Of a stretch of DNA of 7,088 nt, positions 1 to 6,720 are shown one piece after another. Where the stretch lies: positions 1 through 7,088 of the forward strand of contig JAJXXG010001123.1 of the NCBI GenBank assembly GCA_021781255.1. Direction: 5' to 3'. The notes below the pieces were generated by a model. It ran no database searches. It had not been told where the DNA came from and saw nothing but the letters and a program-made list of their open reading frames with translations. The number at the start of each line of letters is the position of its first letter. Position 1 is the stretch's first letter. This DNA comes from Acidobacteriota bacterium (GTDB lineage Bacteria > Acidobacteriota > Terriglobia > Terriglobales > Acidobacteriaceae). A program made the translations under genes and the position numbers.

Positions 1-1229
1 ATCACCCGCGTAAATCCCAGCAGCCCATACGCCACGCATACCGGCACTGCCAGTTGAAATGCATGGCGTCCCTCGCCCGCGCTGTTCTTGAATAGTGTGC
101 CAATCACAAACACCATCACCACAGGCAAGCCCAGCGCATAAAGCTGCGGCATTGACCGCGTCAGCGTGCGCAGTTCCTTTTCTATCAGCGCCCCCATCGG
201 CCCATTGCCGCCAATGCCCCACTCGCGTCCAGCATTTGCCGCTTTGTCCTTTGCGTTCTGCGCCTTTGTATTCTGGAGCCGGCTCGGTGCATCGCTCAAA
301 TTCTCTCCGCGATACTCTGCCCTCAGCCGCATGCCCAGCACGCCGCCCATCGCCACCATCCACAGGGCCATACCCGCCAGCGCACCCAGCGCCATTCCCG
401 GCTTCCGCTGGCCCTCCTCCGCCGTCGCTCCGGCCACCAGCCCCGGCGGTGTCCACGCCTGCAGCTTGCTCGCCACTAGCAATCCACGCCGCCATTCCGC
501 AATGTGCTTCTGGTCTGCCTTCACCTGCGCAATGGTCCTGGTGTCCGGTTGCATCGGTTCCCGCAGTCCCGGATTCAGAAACTGCAATCCCACCAGAAAA
601 AGTAAGAACAGTGCGCTCGCAATCTCCCGTGTTCGCCGTTGTGAGAGCCACCGGTCCAGCCACGCCAGCACAGCCCGTGCCAGCAGCACATTGAATGCTG
701 CAAACGTCACCAGCCCCGCCGCCAGCCAGCCCGTCAGCTCCGGCCGCGCCATCCATGTTCCAATCAGGATTCCCAGGCAGCACAACCCGCCCATCACCGT
801 CGAAACATCCAGCAGCCCGAACACCACATACAGCACATAAAACGCGCTGAAGGTCATCGGAAACCTCAGCACGCTGCTCATGTCGAACTGGTCCTGGAAG
901 GATGCCAGCGCAATCGGCACCGTCTGCCACATAAACGTCACGCCCCAGAACATCACTGGCAAAAAAATCCACTCTTGCTTCTGTGCAATCCCGTAGCTCG
1001 CCGCGCCCAGCCCAAAAGCCAGCCCAATTCCCATAAACGAAAAGACCATTAGCTGAATGCCGCTCGCGCCAAGCTCCAGAATCCCGCGAATCTTCTTCAC
1101 GCCGCCCAGAAACACCTGCCAGCGCAACCGCGCAAGCGCCGCATACTGCGCGCGCGCCAGCGGACTCCACCATCCACCCGCAGCCAGCAGTCTCTCCTCC
1201 GCCGCCGGCCTCGGCGTCAGCTCAGCCAT
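1..1229 (-). CDS. ABC-2 type exporter permease, C-terminus cut by window edge
   Basis: This is the membrane subunit of an ABC exporter. The 409 codons inside the window stay open to the left edge, so the C-terminus is missing. The N-terminus (residues 1-50) is polar. Hydrophobic segments follow at about 54-76, 87-108, 126-157 (probably two helices), 166-190, 203-218, 278-300, 363-381 and 391-407. A long charged loop lies between 300 and 360. There is no signal peptide or solute-binding domain, which fits an ABC-2 type exporter in the inner membrane. The ATG at 1229 is supported by AGGAG five bases upstream (1235-1239), inside the end of the ATPase gene. The two genes overlap by 13 bases, so translation is probably coupled and the products should form one transporter. 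The substrate cannot be read from the sequence, and I cannot name the subfamily. Confidence 0.85.
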   Translation of the reverse strand, partial: MAELTPRPAAEERLLAAGGWWSPLARAQYAALARLRWQVFLGGVKKIRGILELGASGIQLMVFSFMGIGLAFGLGAASYGIAQKQEWIFLPVMFWGVTFMWQTVPIALASFQDQFDMSSVLRFPMTFSAFYVLYVVFGLLDVSTVMGGLCCLGILIGTWMARPELTGWLAAGLVTFAAFNVLLARAVLAWLDRWLSQRRTREIASALFLLFLVGLQFLNPGLREPMQPDTRTIAQVKADQKHIAEWRRGLLVASKLQAWTPPGLVAGATAEEGQRKPGMALGALAGMALWMVAMGGVLGMRLRAEYRGENLSDAPSRLQNTKAQNAKDKAANAGREWGIGGNGPMGALIEKELRTLTRSMPQLYALGLPVVMVFVIGTLFKNSAGEGRHAFQLAVPVCVAYGLLGFTRV

Positions 1230-2014
1230 GAGAGCTCCTGCGCCGGCTCCATCTCGCCCGCGCCCACAATCGACAGGAAAATCTGCTCCAGCGTCAGCTT
1301 CTGGCTCGCCTCTTCGCCCGGCAACCGACTCGCCACGCCCGCCCGCAGCTCTTCAATCGACCCATTCGCCACAATCCGCCCCTGCGAAATAATCGCCACG
1401 TGGCTGCACAGCCGCTCCACAATCTCCAGCACGTGAGTCGTCAAAAAAATCGTCGCTCCGCGCTGAATCATCCCCTGCAGCATCGCCTTCAGCATTCCCG
1501 CCGCCACCGCGTCCACGCCCTCAAACGGCTCGTCAAGAAATAGAATCTTCGGCCCATGAATCACTGCCGCCGCCAGCGCCAGCTTCTTCTGCATCCCGTG
1601 CGAAAAATCCGTCACCATCTTCCGCCGCTCATCGGCCAGCTTCATAAACTCGAGCAGTTCCTCGGTCCGCCGCTCCGTCACCGCGCGGTCCAGCCCGTAC
1701 ATCCGCCCCACAAACTTCAGATATTCGGGCGCAGTCAGCCGTCCCTGCAGCGCCATTCCCTCCGGCACCACGCCAATCTGCCGCTTCAGTTCCAGGGCCG
1801 CAGCACCAAATGGCTGGCCCAGAATCTCCATCCGGCCCGCGCTTGGCTCCAGCAGACCCGTCAGCATTTTGATGGTGGTCGATTTCCCCGCGCCGTTCGG
1901 CCCCAGGAACCCGAAAAACTGCCCCTTTGCGACGCTGAGCGTCACGTCTTCCACCGCCGTCAGCGCCCCAAACCGCCGCGTCAAGCCAAATGTCTCAATC
2001 GCAGGAGTATCCAT
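1217..2014 (-). CDS. ABC-2 type transporter ATP-binding protein
   Basis: This is the cytoplasmic ATPase subunit (265 residues) that drives the downstream permease. The motifs appear in order. Walker A GPNGAGKST is at 38-46. The Q-loop region VVPEG is near 82-86, with Glu85 where many ABC proteins have Gln. The signature FSHGMQKKL is at 137-145. Walker B ILFLDEP is at 157-163, with Asp161 and Glu162, and the H-loop His194 lies in LTTHV. All residues needed for ATP hydrolysis look present. The Glu in the Q-loop and the degenerate signature are familiar in the NatA/DrrA-like exporter group. The frame could open at 2062, but the extra 16 residues look like non-coding sequence and family N-termini begin close to MDTPAIETFGLTRRF, so I place the start at 2014. 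No clear Shine-Dalgarno precedes that ATG, which may be nearly leaderless. The stop lies inside the permease start region. Confidence 0.93.
   Translation of the reverse strand: MDTPAIETFGLTRRFGALTAVEDVTLSVAKGQFFGFLGPNGAGKSTTIKMLTGLLEPSAGRMEILGQPFGAAALELKRQIGVVPEGMALQGRLTAPEYLKFVGRMYGLDRAVTERRTEELLEFMKLADERRKMVTDFSHGMQKKLALAAAVIHGPKILFLDEPFEGVDAVAAGMLKAMLQGMIQRGATIFLTTHVLEIVERLCSHVAIISQGRIVANGSIEELRAGVASRLPGEEASQKLTLEQIFLSIVGAGEMEPAQELSWLS
1235..1239 (-). promoter_or_regulatory. Ribosome binding site of the ABC permease
   Basis: AGGAG on the minus strand lies five bases before the ATG at 1229. It sits within the last codons of the ATPase gene, so ribosomes finishing the ATPase can reinitiate on the permease. 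This site fixes the permease start. Confidence 0.65.
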
Positions 2015-2022
2015 GTGCGGCA

Positions 2023-2051
2023 AGCATAGCAAGACCCGGCCCCGCCGCCAA
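2023..2051 (-). promoter_or_regulatory. Candidate sigma-70 promoter of the ABC operon
   Basis: On the minus strand TTGGCG (2051-2046) is followed after exactly 17 bases by TATGCT (2028-2023). Both are reasonable matches to the -35 and -10 consensus. A transcript starting about seven bases past the -10 would begin near 2016, only about two bases before the ATG at 2014. That would explain why no ribosome binding site is seen. This is inference from pattern only, and GC-rich DNA gives chance matches. Confidence 0.4.
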
Positions 2052-2086
2052 CTGCACGCCAACCTCCGCCCGCATCGCTGCTGGGA

Positions 2087-2098
2087 AATCGAACACTC
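2087..2098. repeat. Left copy of 12-base direct repeat
   Basis: AATCGAACACTC occurs here and again, in the same orientation, at 3003-3014. Both copies are preceded by a run of G (GGGA here, GGGGGG at the right copy). The copies bracket the AT-richer segment that holds the orphan plus-strand gene. They could be a target duplication or the product of site-specific integration. Confidence 0.5.
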
Positions 2099-2139
2099 TT
2101 AGGCAATTATCCCCTCCCGTTAAACAGGAGAATCAGGGT

Positions 2140-2145
2140 TATGAT
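2140..2145 (+). promoter_or_regulatory. Candidate -10 element for the orphan gene
   Basis: TATGAT matches the TATAAT consensus at five of six positions. A start of transcription seven bases further on would fall at the A of the ATG at 2152, giving a leaderless mRNA. No good -35 is found at 16-18 bases spacing; TTAAAC at 2120-2125 is only 14 bases away. Confidence 0.3.
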
Positions 2146-2151
2146 TCGGGA

Positions 2152-2967
2152 ATGGATCGCAAGTTCTTTCCCGAGAGCTGGAAGCGCATTGAAAGGGCGG
2201 CATTGCACCTTAAAGCTTTCCAAGCTGAATGGGAGCGAGTTACTCATCCAGACACCTACGAATTCGCGACTGAGCCAAACAGCGATTGGACATTGGGATG
2301 TCTCCGGGTCAGAGCTAAGGGCTCTCGGGAAAACAGCCTCGCTCTTGAGTTGGGCGAGTTTTTTTACAACATGCGTGCCGCCCTGGATTCCGCCGTCTAT
2401 CAAACGGCAATATTTCTCGAAAATCTCGCGCTTCCCGCCAAGGCAGACAGCCTCGAATTTCCCATCTGCGATACAGTGGAGCGGTTTGAGAAGACACGTT
2501 TCGCCAAAAGGCATTTCCCAGCCGACCTAGTTAATTGGGTGAGGTCAATACAGCCTTACAATGCTCCCAACACGACAGACCCCGGAACTCAAGAACTTAT
2601 GAAGCATCTGCTATTGCTCCATGACTGCGCCAGAAAGGACAGGCACAGACTGCCTCACATCGTTGCAGCCGTTCCGACTCATCTTAGCTGCAAATTCTCT
2701 TCCATCCCTTCGACTATTCGAGTCTGTAACGGCAAGGGAGTCAGAGTTAATTTTCTGGAAAGTGACGACCCATTCTTCTTTTTTGAGATCCATGGGGCCG
2801 ACCTTACGCAGCACTGCAATATTAAGCTGGAATCCGCACTCAAGTTGGAGGTATCGGTCGATGAAATACCCGTGCCACCAGGGAGTTCCTTCGATTCTGA
2901 AATCAAAGGAATCTGTGCGGCTGTTGAATACGTAATCGGTTTTTTTGAAGCTGGCTTTTCTGTGTAG
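2152..2967 (+). CDS. Hypothetical protein, possible degenerate HEPN-like fold
   Basis: This is a 271-residue soluble protein with no signal peptide or membrane segment. I do not recognise a named family with certainty. The N-terminal half is mostly helical in character. It contains GEFFYNMRAALDSAVYQ (68-84), LEFPI (101-105), IQPYNAP (133-139) and LLLLHDCARKDRHR (153-166). From memory, a widespread family of uncharacterised bacterial proteins has a similar order of motifs (N-L-R-S-A-L-D-H, FPI, LQPY, then a D/K-H-R motif). Its first motif resembles the R-x4-6-H of HEPN ribonucleases. Here Arg75 is kept, but the position of the His is Ser80, so nuclease activity is doubtful. The C-terminal third (about 170-271) looks strand-rich. 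The frame is open upstream to 1990, but there is no usable start codon between the direct repeat and 2152, and the upstream part is the antisense of the ABC promoter region. AGGAG at 2126-2130 is 21 bases from this ATG, too far for normal use. The gene stands alone. Confidence 0.7.
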   Translation: MDRKFFPESWKRIERAALHLKAFQAEWERVTHPDTYEFATEPNSDWTLGCLRVRAKGSRENSLALELGEFFYNMRAALDSAVYQTAIFLENLALPAKADSLEFPICDTVERFEKTRFAKRHFPADLVNWVRSIQPYNAPNTTDPGTQELMKHLLLLHDCARKDRHRLPHIVAAVPTHLSCKFSSIPSTIRVCNGKGVRVNFLESDDPFFFFEIHGADLTQHCNIKLESALKLEVSVDEIPVPPGSSFDSEIKGICAAVEYVIGFFEAGFSV

Positions 2968-2978
2968 CGGGTACCACA

Positions 2979-2996
2979 GGTCTCACCTCTGAGACC
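2979..2996 (+). other. Perfect 7-bp hairpin after the orphan gene
   Basis: GGTCTCA and TGAGACC pair perfectly around a CCTC loop, starting 11 bases after the stop at 2967. No T-run follows on either strand, so it is not a classical intrinsic terminator. It may stabilise the 3' end of the transcript or be part of the boundary of the inserted segment. Confidence 0.4.
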
Positions 2997-3002
2997 GGGG
3001 GG

Positions 3003-3014
3003 AATCGAACACTC
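3003..3014. repeat. Right copy of 12-base direct repeat
   Basis: This is the second AATCGAACACTC, preceded by six G. Read on the minus strand it gives GTTCGATTCCCCCC, which looks like the T-arm of a tRNA. The bases on the other side do not pair to form a T-stem, and no acceptor, D-arm or anticodon arm can be found, so no tRNA is called. A tRNA-like sequence at such a boundary recalls attachment sites of integrating elements, but this is only suggestive. Confidence 0.5.
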
Positions 3015-3040
3015 CATGTCCACCCACTATCCCGGCTCCA

Positions 3041-3071
3041 CATTTTGCGCGCATCTTTTGCGCGAAAAATG
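3041..3071. other. Imperfect hairpin between convergent genes
   Basis: CATTTT pairs with AAAATG and CGCG with CGCG, with one G/A mismatch between them and a 9-base loop. It lies between the convergent orphan gene (ending 2967) and malQ (ending 3122). It could end or process malQ transcripts, but no T-run follows on the minus strand. The rest of the gap, 3072-3121, shows nothing I can name. Confidence 0.3.
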
Positions 3072-3121
3072 GAAAGACAAGACTCTCACCGCATCACGAA
3101 ACTGACTACTGTCTACCCGCC

Positions 3122-4639
3122 TCACCCCAACGGATCATTCTCCCGGTCCGTCACGTCCACCAGCGCCGCCAGCTTCGCCGCCAGCTCAGGCGTCCAGCAG
3201 CCCTCCGGCGCTCTCCAGCTCCAGTTCCCTTCCGGAACCGCCGGCGTATTCATCCGCGCCTCGCTGCCCAGTTCCAGCAAGTCCTGCGCAGGCGCCAGGG
3301 CCACCGCCGCCACGCTCGCCGCCACCGCGCGCAGCAGCGGCCACACCGGCCGCCCATGCACCGGGCCCACCAGCGCCTCCACCGCCGCATGCACATGCTT
3401 GTCTGACGTGTGCCACCATCCCGGCGTCGTGTCGTTGTCGTGCGTCCCCGTATACGCCACCGTGTCTGTCTCGTACTGCTGAGGCAGATGCGTGTGCGCG
3501 CCCTTGTCGCTGAAGCCGAACTGGATCACCTTCATCCCCGCCATCCCCAGCTCGTGCCGAAGCGCATGCACTTCGTCGGTAATCAATCCCAGGTCTTCCG
3601 CCACCAGCGCCAGCGGTCCCAGCGCCTTCTCCAGCGCATGAAACAAATCCGCACCCGGCCCCTTCACCCATTCGCCGTTCACAGCCGTCTCTTCCACCGC
3701 CGGAATCGCCCAGTACGCCTCGAACCCGCGAAAATGGTCCAGCCGCACCATATCGTAAATCGCCCGCGCGCGCTTGATCCGCTCCACCCACCACTTGTAT
3801 CCCGTCTTCTTCAGCGCATCCCAGCGATACAGCGGATTGCCCCACCGCTGACCCGTTGCCGAAAAGTAATCCGGCGGCACTCCCGCCACGCGCGTAGGCT
3901 GCAGCTTCTCATCCAGCTCAAAAATCTCCGGATGCACCCACACATCCGCTGAATCCATATTCACGAAAATCGCCACGTCGCCCATCATGCGAATTCCGTG
4001 CCCCGCCGCGCGCTCCCTCAACGCCCCCCACTGCTTCCTGAACGCGAACTGCATCGCCTGCTCCACCGCCAGCGCACGCCCATGGTCGTGCTTCACGCCT
4101 TCCAGCGCCTCAGCCTTCCGATACCGCAAATCCTCCGGCCATGCCGTCCAAGTACCAGTCCCCAGCTCACGCCGCAGCACCGCATAGAGAGCATAGTCAT
4201 TCAGCCAGCCCTTCTCCGCGCGGCAAAATTGCTCAAACTCCTTCCACTGCCCCGCCAGCGCTGCATCGCTCGCACCGCGCTCCACAAAATTCCCCGCAGC
4301 TTCCTTCAGCAGCGGCAGCTTTTCCTGCTCCACGCGGCCAAAATCCACTGCCCCCTGTGCGCTTTGCAGCCCCTCAAGCCGATCCCTCGCAATCCATCCC
4401 CAATCCGCCAGCACCTCCAGGCTGATTAAAAACGGATTTCCCGCAAACGCCGAAGTCCCTGCGTAAGGCGAATTTCCAAATCCCGTCGGGCACATCGGCA
4501 GCACCTGCCACACGTGCTGCTTCGCTGCTGCCAGAAACTCCACAAACGCATGTGCCGCCGGCCCAAGGTCTCCGATTCCACCCCTCGAAGCCAGCGAGCT
4601 GATGTGCAGCAGCACTCCTTGTGCCCGTTTCATCTTCAT
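3122..4639 (-). CDS. malQ: 4-alpha-glucanotransferase (amylomaltase), GH77
   Basis: MalQ moves glucan chains from one alpha-1,4-glucan to another, releasing glucose. It works in the cytoplasm in maltodextrin and glycogen use. The 505 residues match the usual length of short bacterial amylomaltases. Typical motifs occur in order: GVLLHISSL (8-16), GNSPYAGTSAFAGNP (55-69), PPDYFSATGQRWGNPLY (255-271), MVRLDHFRGFEAYWAIP (297-313), LVAEDLGLIT (345-354), YTGTHDNDTTPGWW (396-409) and QDLLELGSEARMNTPA (452-467). By family knowledge the nucleophile is Asp301, the acid/base Glu348 and the transition-state Asp401; all are intact. The start at 4639 has GGAGGAGGAG 11 bases upstream; Met3 at 4633 is a possible alternative. 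A terminator at 4691-4724 isolates it from the isomerase gene. A weak promoter (TTGCAG, 17 bases, TAGGGT, 4692-4664) may serve it. No other sugar gene is adjacent. Confidence 0.96.
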   Translation of the reverse strand: MKMKRAQGVLLHISSLASRGGIGDLGPAAHAFVEFLAAAKQHVWQVLPMCPTGFGNSPYAGTSAFAGNPFLISLEVLADWGWIARDRLEGLQSAQGAVDFGRVEQEKLPLLKEAAGNFVERGASDAALAGQWKEFEQFCRAEKGWLNDYALYAVLRRELGTGTWTAWPEDLRYRKAEALEGVKHDHGRALAVEQAMQFAFRKQWGALRERAAGHGIRMMGDVAIFVNMDSADVWVHPEIFELDEKLQPTRVAGVPPDYFSATGQRWGNPLYRWDALKKTGYKWWVERIKRARAIYDMVRLDHFRGFEAYWAIPAVEETAVNGEWVKGPGADLFHALEKALGPLALVAEDLGLITDEVHALRHELGMAGMKVIQFGFSDKGAHTHLPQQYETDTVAYTGTHDNDTTPGWWHTSDKHVHAAVEALVGPVHGRPVWPLLRAVAASVAAVALAPAQDLLELGSEARMNTPAVPEGNWSWRAPEGCWTPELAAKLAALVDVTDRENDPLG

Positions 4640-4650
4640 CTCCGCTTCAT

Positions 4651-4660
4651 CTCCTCCTCC
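4651..4660 (-). promoter_or_regulatory. Purine-rich ribosome binding site of malQ
   Basis: GGAGGAGGAG on the minus strand, 11 bases from the ATG at 4639, contains two overlapping complements to the 16S rRNA tail. A nearer GGAG (4643-4640) abuts the start. This is the strongest ribosome binding site in the window. An ATG at 4650 directly after it is out of frame with malQ. Confidence 0.6.
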
Positions 4661-4690
4661 TTCACCCTACTGCAATGGGTCTACGCCTGC

Positions 4691-4724
4691 AAAAAAGCCC
4701 GCATCCTCATGGGATGCGGGCTTT
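4691..4724 (-). terminator. Intrinsic terminator of the isomerase gene
   Basis: A 13-bp perfect stem (4694-4706 with 4712-4724) around a 5-base loop is followed on the minus strand by six T (4696-4691). It begins 22 bases after the isomerase stop codon. It is a textbook Rho-independent terminator, and it indicates that malQ has its own promoter in the 50 bases that remain. Confidence 0.9.
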
Positions 4725-4746
4725 GAACTTCTACTCGCGACTCAGC

Positions 4747-6720
4747 TCACTCGCCCGGAGCTCCTCCGTTAATCGCCTTCGGATTCATCATCACCAGCTT
4801 GTTCTTCTTGTACTGGTTGATTACGTCGCTGGCGAACACATCGAAAGCTTCATTCTGCCGCTGGTCCAGCAGTTGCTGTTTTGTCGCGTCCAGGTTCTTT
4901 TGCATCTCGTCCGGCGTCGGCTCCTGCTTGTCGAGAATCTTCGCCACCACGCCGGTCTGCCCCGTGTTGATCGCGCCACTCACACCGCCTACCGGCAAAT
5001 TGAACAGCGTCGGTGCAACCTGCCACAACTGCCCCAGATCCGGAACCTGGCTGGTCTCCGTCACCTCGTCGCTCGTCTCCAGCTTCGCGCCCGCGGCCTT
5101 CGCCGCCTTCGCCAGGTCGCCGGACTTTGCCGCATCGCTGGCCAGCTGTGCAGTCTTCTCGCGCAGCAGTGCCGGAAGTTTCTCCGCGCGATAATCACTC
5201 AGCACATGGTCCTTCCAATCGGCAAAGCTCGGCGCATGGGCCGCAGAGATCCCCGTCACCTGGAAAACCGCATATCCTTCGCCAGTCGGCGCACTCTCCG
5301 GCGGATCGCCCTTCTTCATCTGGAATGCCTTCGCCAGCACCTGCGATCCATCCGGCAGCGCAGTAATCACGCCCTGCTCCGATACCGGCTGCGTCGTTTG
5401 CACCTGCAGCCCATGCGCCGCCGCCGTCTTTGCCAGGCCATTCTTGATAGCCTCTGAAGTCAGCTTCTCTGCGTAGTCCTGCTGCGCCTTCTCTGACATT
5501 TGCCGAATCAGTGTCGCCTGAATCGTCGGTAGAACCTCGTTCAGCGCCTGCGTATGCGCCGGCTGCCGCGCCTCCACCTGCACCACGTGGTAGCCGAACT
5601 GCGTCTTCACAATGTCAATCTGTCCGATCGGCTGCGAGAAAATCGCATGGTCAAAGGTCGGAACCATCCGCCCCTTCTGCGCAAATCCCAGCTCGCCACC
5701 CTGGTTCTTGCTTCCCGGATCGTCGGAGTATTTCTTCGCCAGCGCTTCCCAGCTTCCGCCCGCCTTCAGTTGCTTCAGCACCATCTCCGCCTTGGCTTTC
5801 GCCGCCGCATCCGCCTGCGCGCTCGCCGTCGGCGAAACCGCAATCAGAATGTGCCGCGACTTCGCCTGCTCGGGAACCTGGTAGTCCGACTGGTGGTTGT
5901 TGTAGTACTGCTCAATCTGCTGTTGCGTTGGCTGTGCCACGCCGCCCGGAACCTGGTCCGGAGTAAACGCAAAATACTGGATCGTCCGTTGCTCCGGAAC
6001 CGCTTTTGCATACTGCGCGGCATTCTTTTTGAAGTAGGCTTCGAGCTCCGCGTCCGTCGGATTAATGGTCTTGCCCAAATCCGAGGCCTGCAGCACTGCG
6101 TACTGGAACTTGATCTTGATATTGTGCTTCAGATAGTAGGCGCGAACTTCCTGGTCGTTCACTGTCACTGGAGCCGTAATCAGCGCCTCCAGCCGCTGCA
6201 GCGCAATATCCTGCTTCACGCCGGCCTCATAGTCCGCCACCGTCGTGTTCAGCCGGTTCTCCACCAGTGCCGTATACTGCGCCTGCCCGATAAATTTCCC
6301 ATCCGGGAAAAGTACCTGGCCCGCTGGACCCGTCTGCAAATACCGCCGAACATCAGCATCCGTTATGTGGATTCCCAGCTTCCGCGCCTCATCCACCAGA
6401 ATCTGCCTCTGCACAAGCTGCGTACCCACCTGCTGCTCGAACAGATTCACAATCATCTGGTTATCCACATACTGCGGATTCCGCTGAAGAATCTGCTGAC
6501 GCGCCATCTGCTGAACCTTCTGCAGACTCACCACTTCGCCGCTCGAAAGGAACCGGCTATACCAGTGCGGATACACCACCGCATAGGTGTCCGGCGCGGC
6601 CGCTCCGCCCGCCATCAGGCCGGGAATCAGGTAAACCACCATCGCAATCGATGCGACGCCGATGATCACGACGAAGAGCGCCTTCGTCACGCGATTATCT
6701 TTTTGCAGGAAACGAATCAT
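4747..6720 (-). CDS. Membrane-anchored parvulin-type peptidyl-prolyl cis-trans isomerase, SurA/PpiD-like
   Basis: This is a foldase that isomerises Xaa-Pro bonds in proteins on the outer side of the inner membrane. The 657 residues begin with a short basic stretch and one hydrophobic segment (about 12-36) that has no cleavable signal look, so it is probably an N-terminal anchor. Residues about 60-240 form the SurA/PpiD-type chaperone region. One parvulin domain spans about 285-386: SRHILIAV (288-295), YSDDPGSKNQGGELGF (331-346), GRMVPTFDHAIFSQ (350-363) and TQFGYHVVQVE (373-383). His290, Met352, Phe356 and His378 sit where active parvulins carry catalytic or pocket residues, so the domain is probably active, unlike that of E. 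coli PpiD. The C-terminal part (390-657) is helical and Ala/Gln/Lys-rich. The ATG at 6720 is the natural N-terminus but has only a weak ribosome binding site. It overlaps a possible small reading frame by ATGA. It appears to be transcribed alone, ending at the terminator at 4691. Confidence 0.93.
   Translation of the reverse strand: MIRFLQKDNRVTKALFVVIIGVASIAMVVYLIPGLMAGGAAAPDTYAVVYPHWYSRFLSSGEVVSLQKVQQMARQQILQRNPQYVDNQMIVNLFEQQVGTQLVQRQILVDEARKLGIHITDADVRRYLQTGPAGQVLFPDGKFIGQAQYTALVENRLNTTVADYEAGVKQDIALQRLEALITAPVTVNDQEVRAYYLKHNIKIKFQYAVLQASDLGKTINPTDAELEAYFKKNAAQYAKAVPEQRTIQYFAFTPDQVPGGVAQPTQQQIEQYYNNHQSDYQVPEQAKSRHILIAVSPTASAQADAAAKAKAEMVLKQLKAGGSWEALAKKYSDDPGSKNQGGELGFAQKGRMVPTFDHAIFSQPIGQIDIVKTQFGYHVVQVEARQPAHTQALNEVLPTIQATLIRQMSEKAQQDYAEKLTSEAIKNGLAKTAAAHGLQVQTTQPVSEQGVITALPDGSQVLAKAFQMKKGDPPESAPTGEGYAVFQVTGISAAHAPSFADWKDHVLSDYRAEKLPALLREKTAQLASDAAKSGDLAKAAKAAGAKLETSDEVTETSQVPDLGQLWQVAPTLFNLPVGGVSGAINTGQTGVVAKILDKQEPTPDEMQKNLDATKQQLLDQRQNEAFDVFASDVINQYKKNKLVMMNPKAINGGAPGE

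Larger units (their letters stand above)
2099..3014. other. Putative inserted segment bounded by direct repeats
   Basis: This segment, the right repeat copy included, is about 0.92 kb and carries a single gene on the opposite strand to all other genes in the window. Sampled 60-base lines inside it are about 47-57% G+C, against about 65-70% in the neighbouring genes. Runs such as TTTTTTGAAG and CTTCTTTTTT are unlike the flanks. No transposase, integrase or terminal inverted repeat is visible. If it is an insertion, it was moved by a machinery encoded elsewhere, or the recombinase has been lost. The evidence is composition, strand and the 12-base repeat. Confidence 0.35.

Noticed and set aside
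95..840. Two long plus-strand frames opposite the ABC permease
   Set aside because: Ser/Pro/Ala-rich shadow frames. The minus-strand frame encodes a convincing polytopic membrane protein.
2015..2062. A longer N-terminus for the ABC ATPase starting at 2062
   Set aside because: The extra residues lack family similarity and would overlap the candidate promoter; the ATG at 2014 gives the usual N-terminus.
2099..3002. Insertion sequence or transposon
   Set aside because: No transposase-like frame and no terminal inverted repeats at the segment ends.
2971..3060. A tRNA gene on the minus strand
   Set aside because: Only a T-loop-like stretch is present. The T-stem does not pair, and there is no acceptor stem, D-arm or anticodon arm.
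3186..3845. A 219-codon minus-strand frame inside malQ
   Set aside because: It is out of frame with malQ, Gly/Ala/Arg-rich and lacks motifs, while malQ is complete with all catalytic residues.
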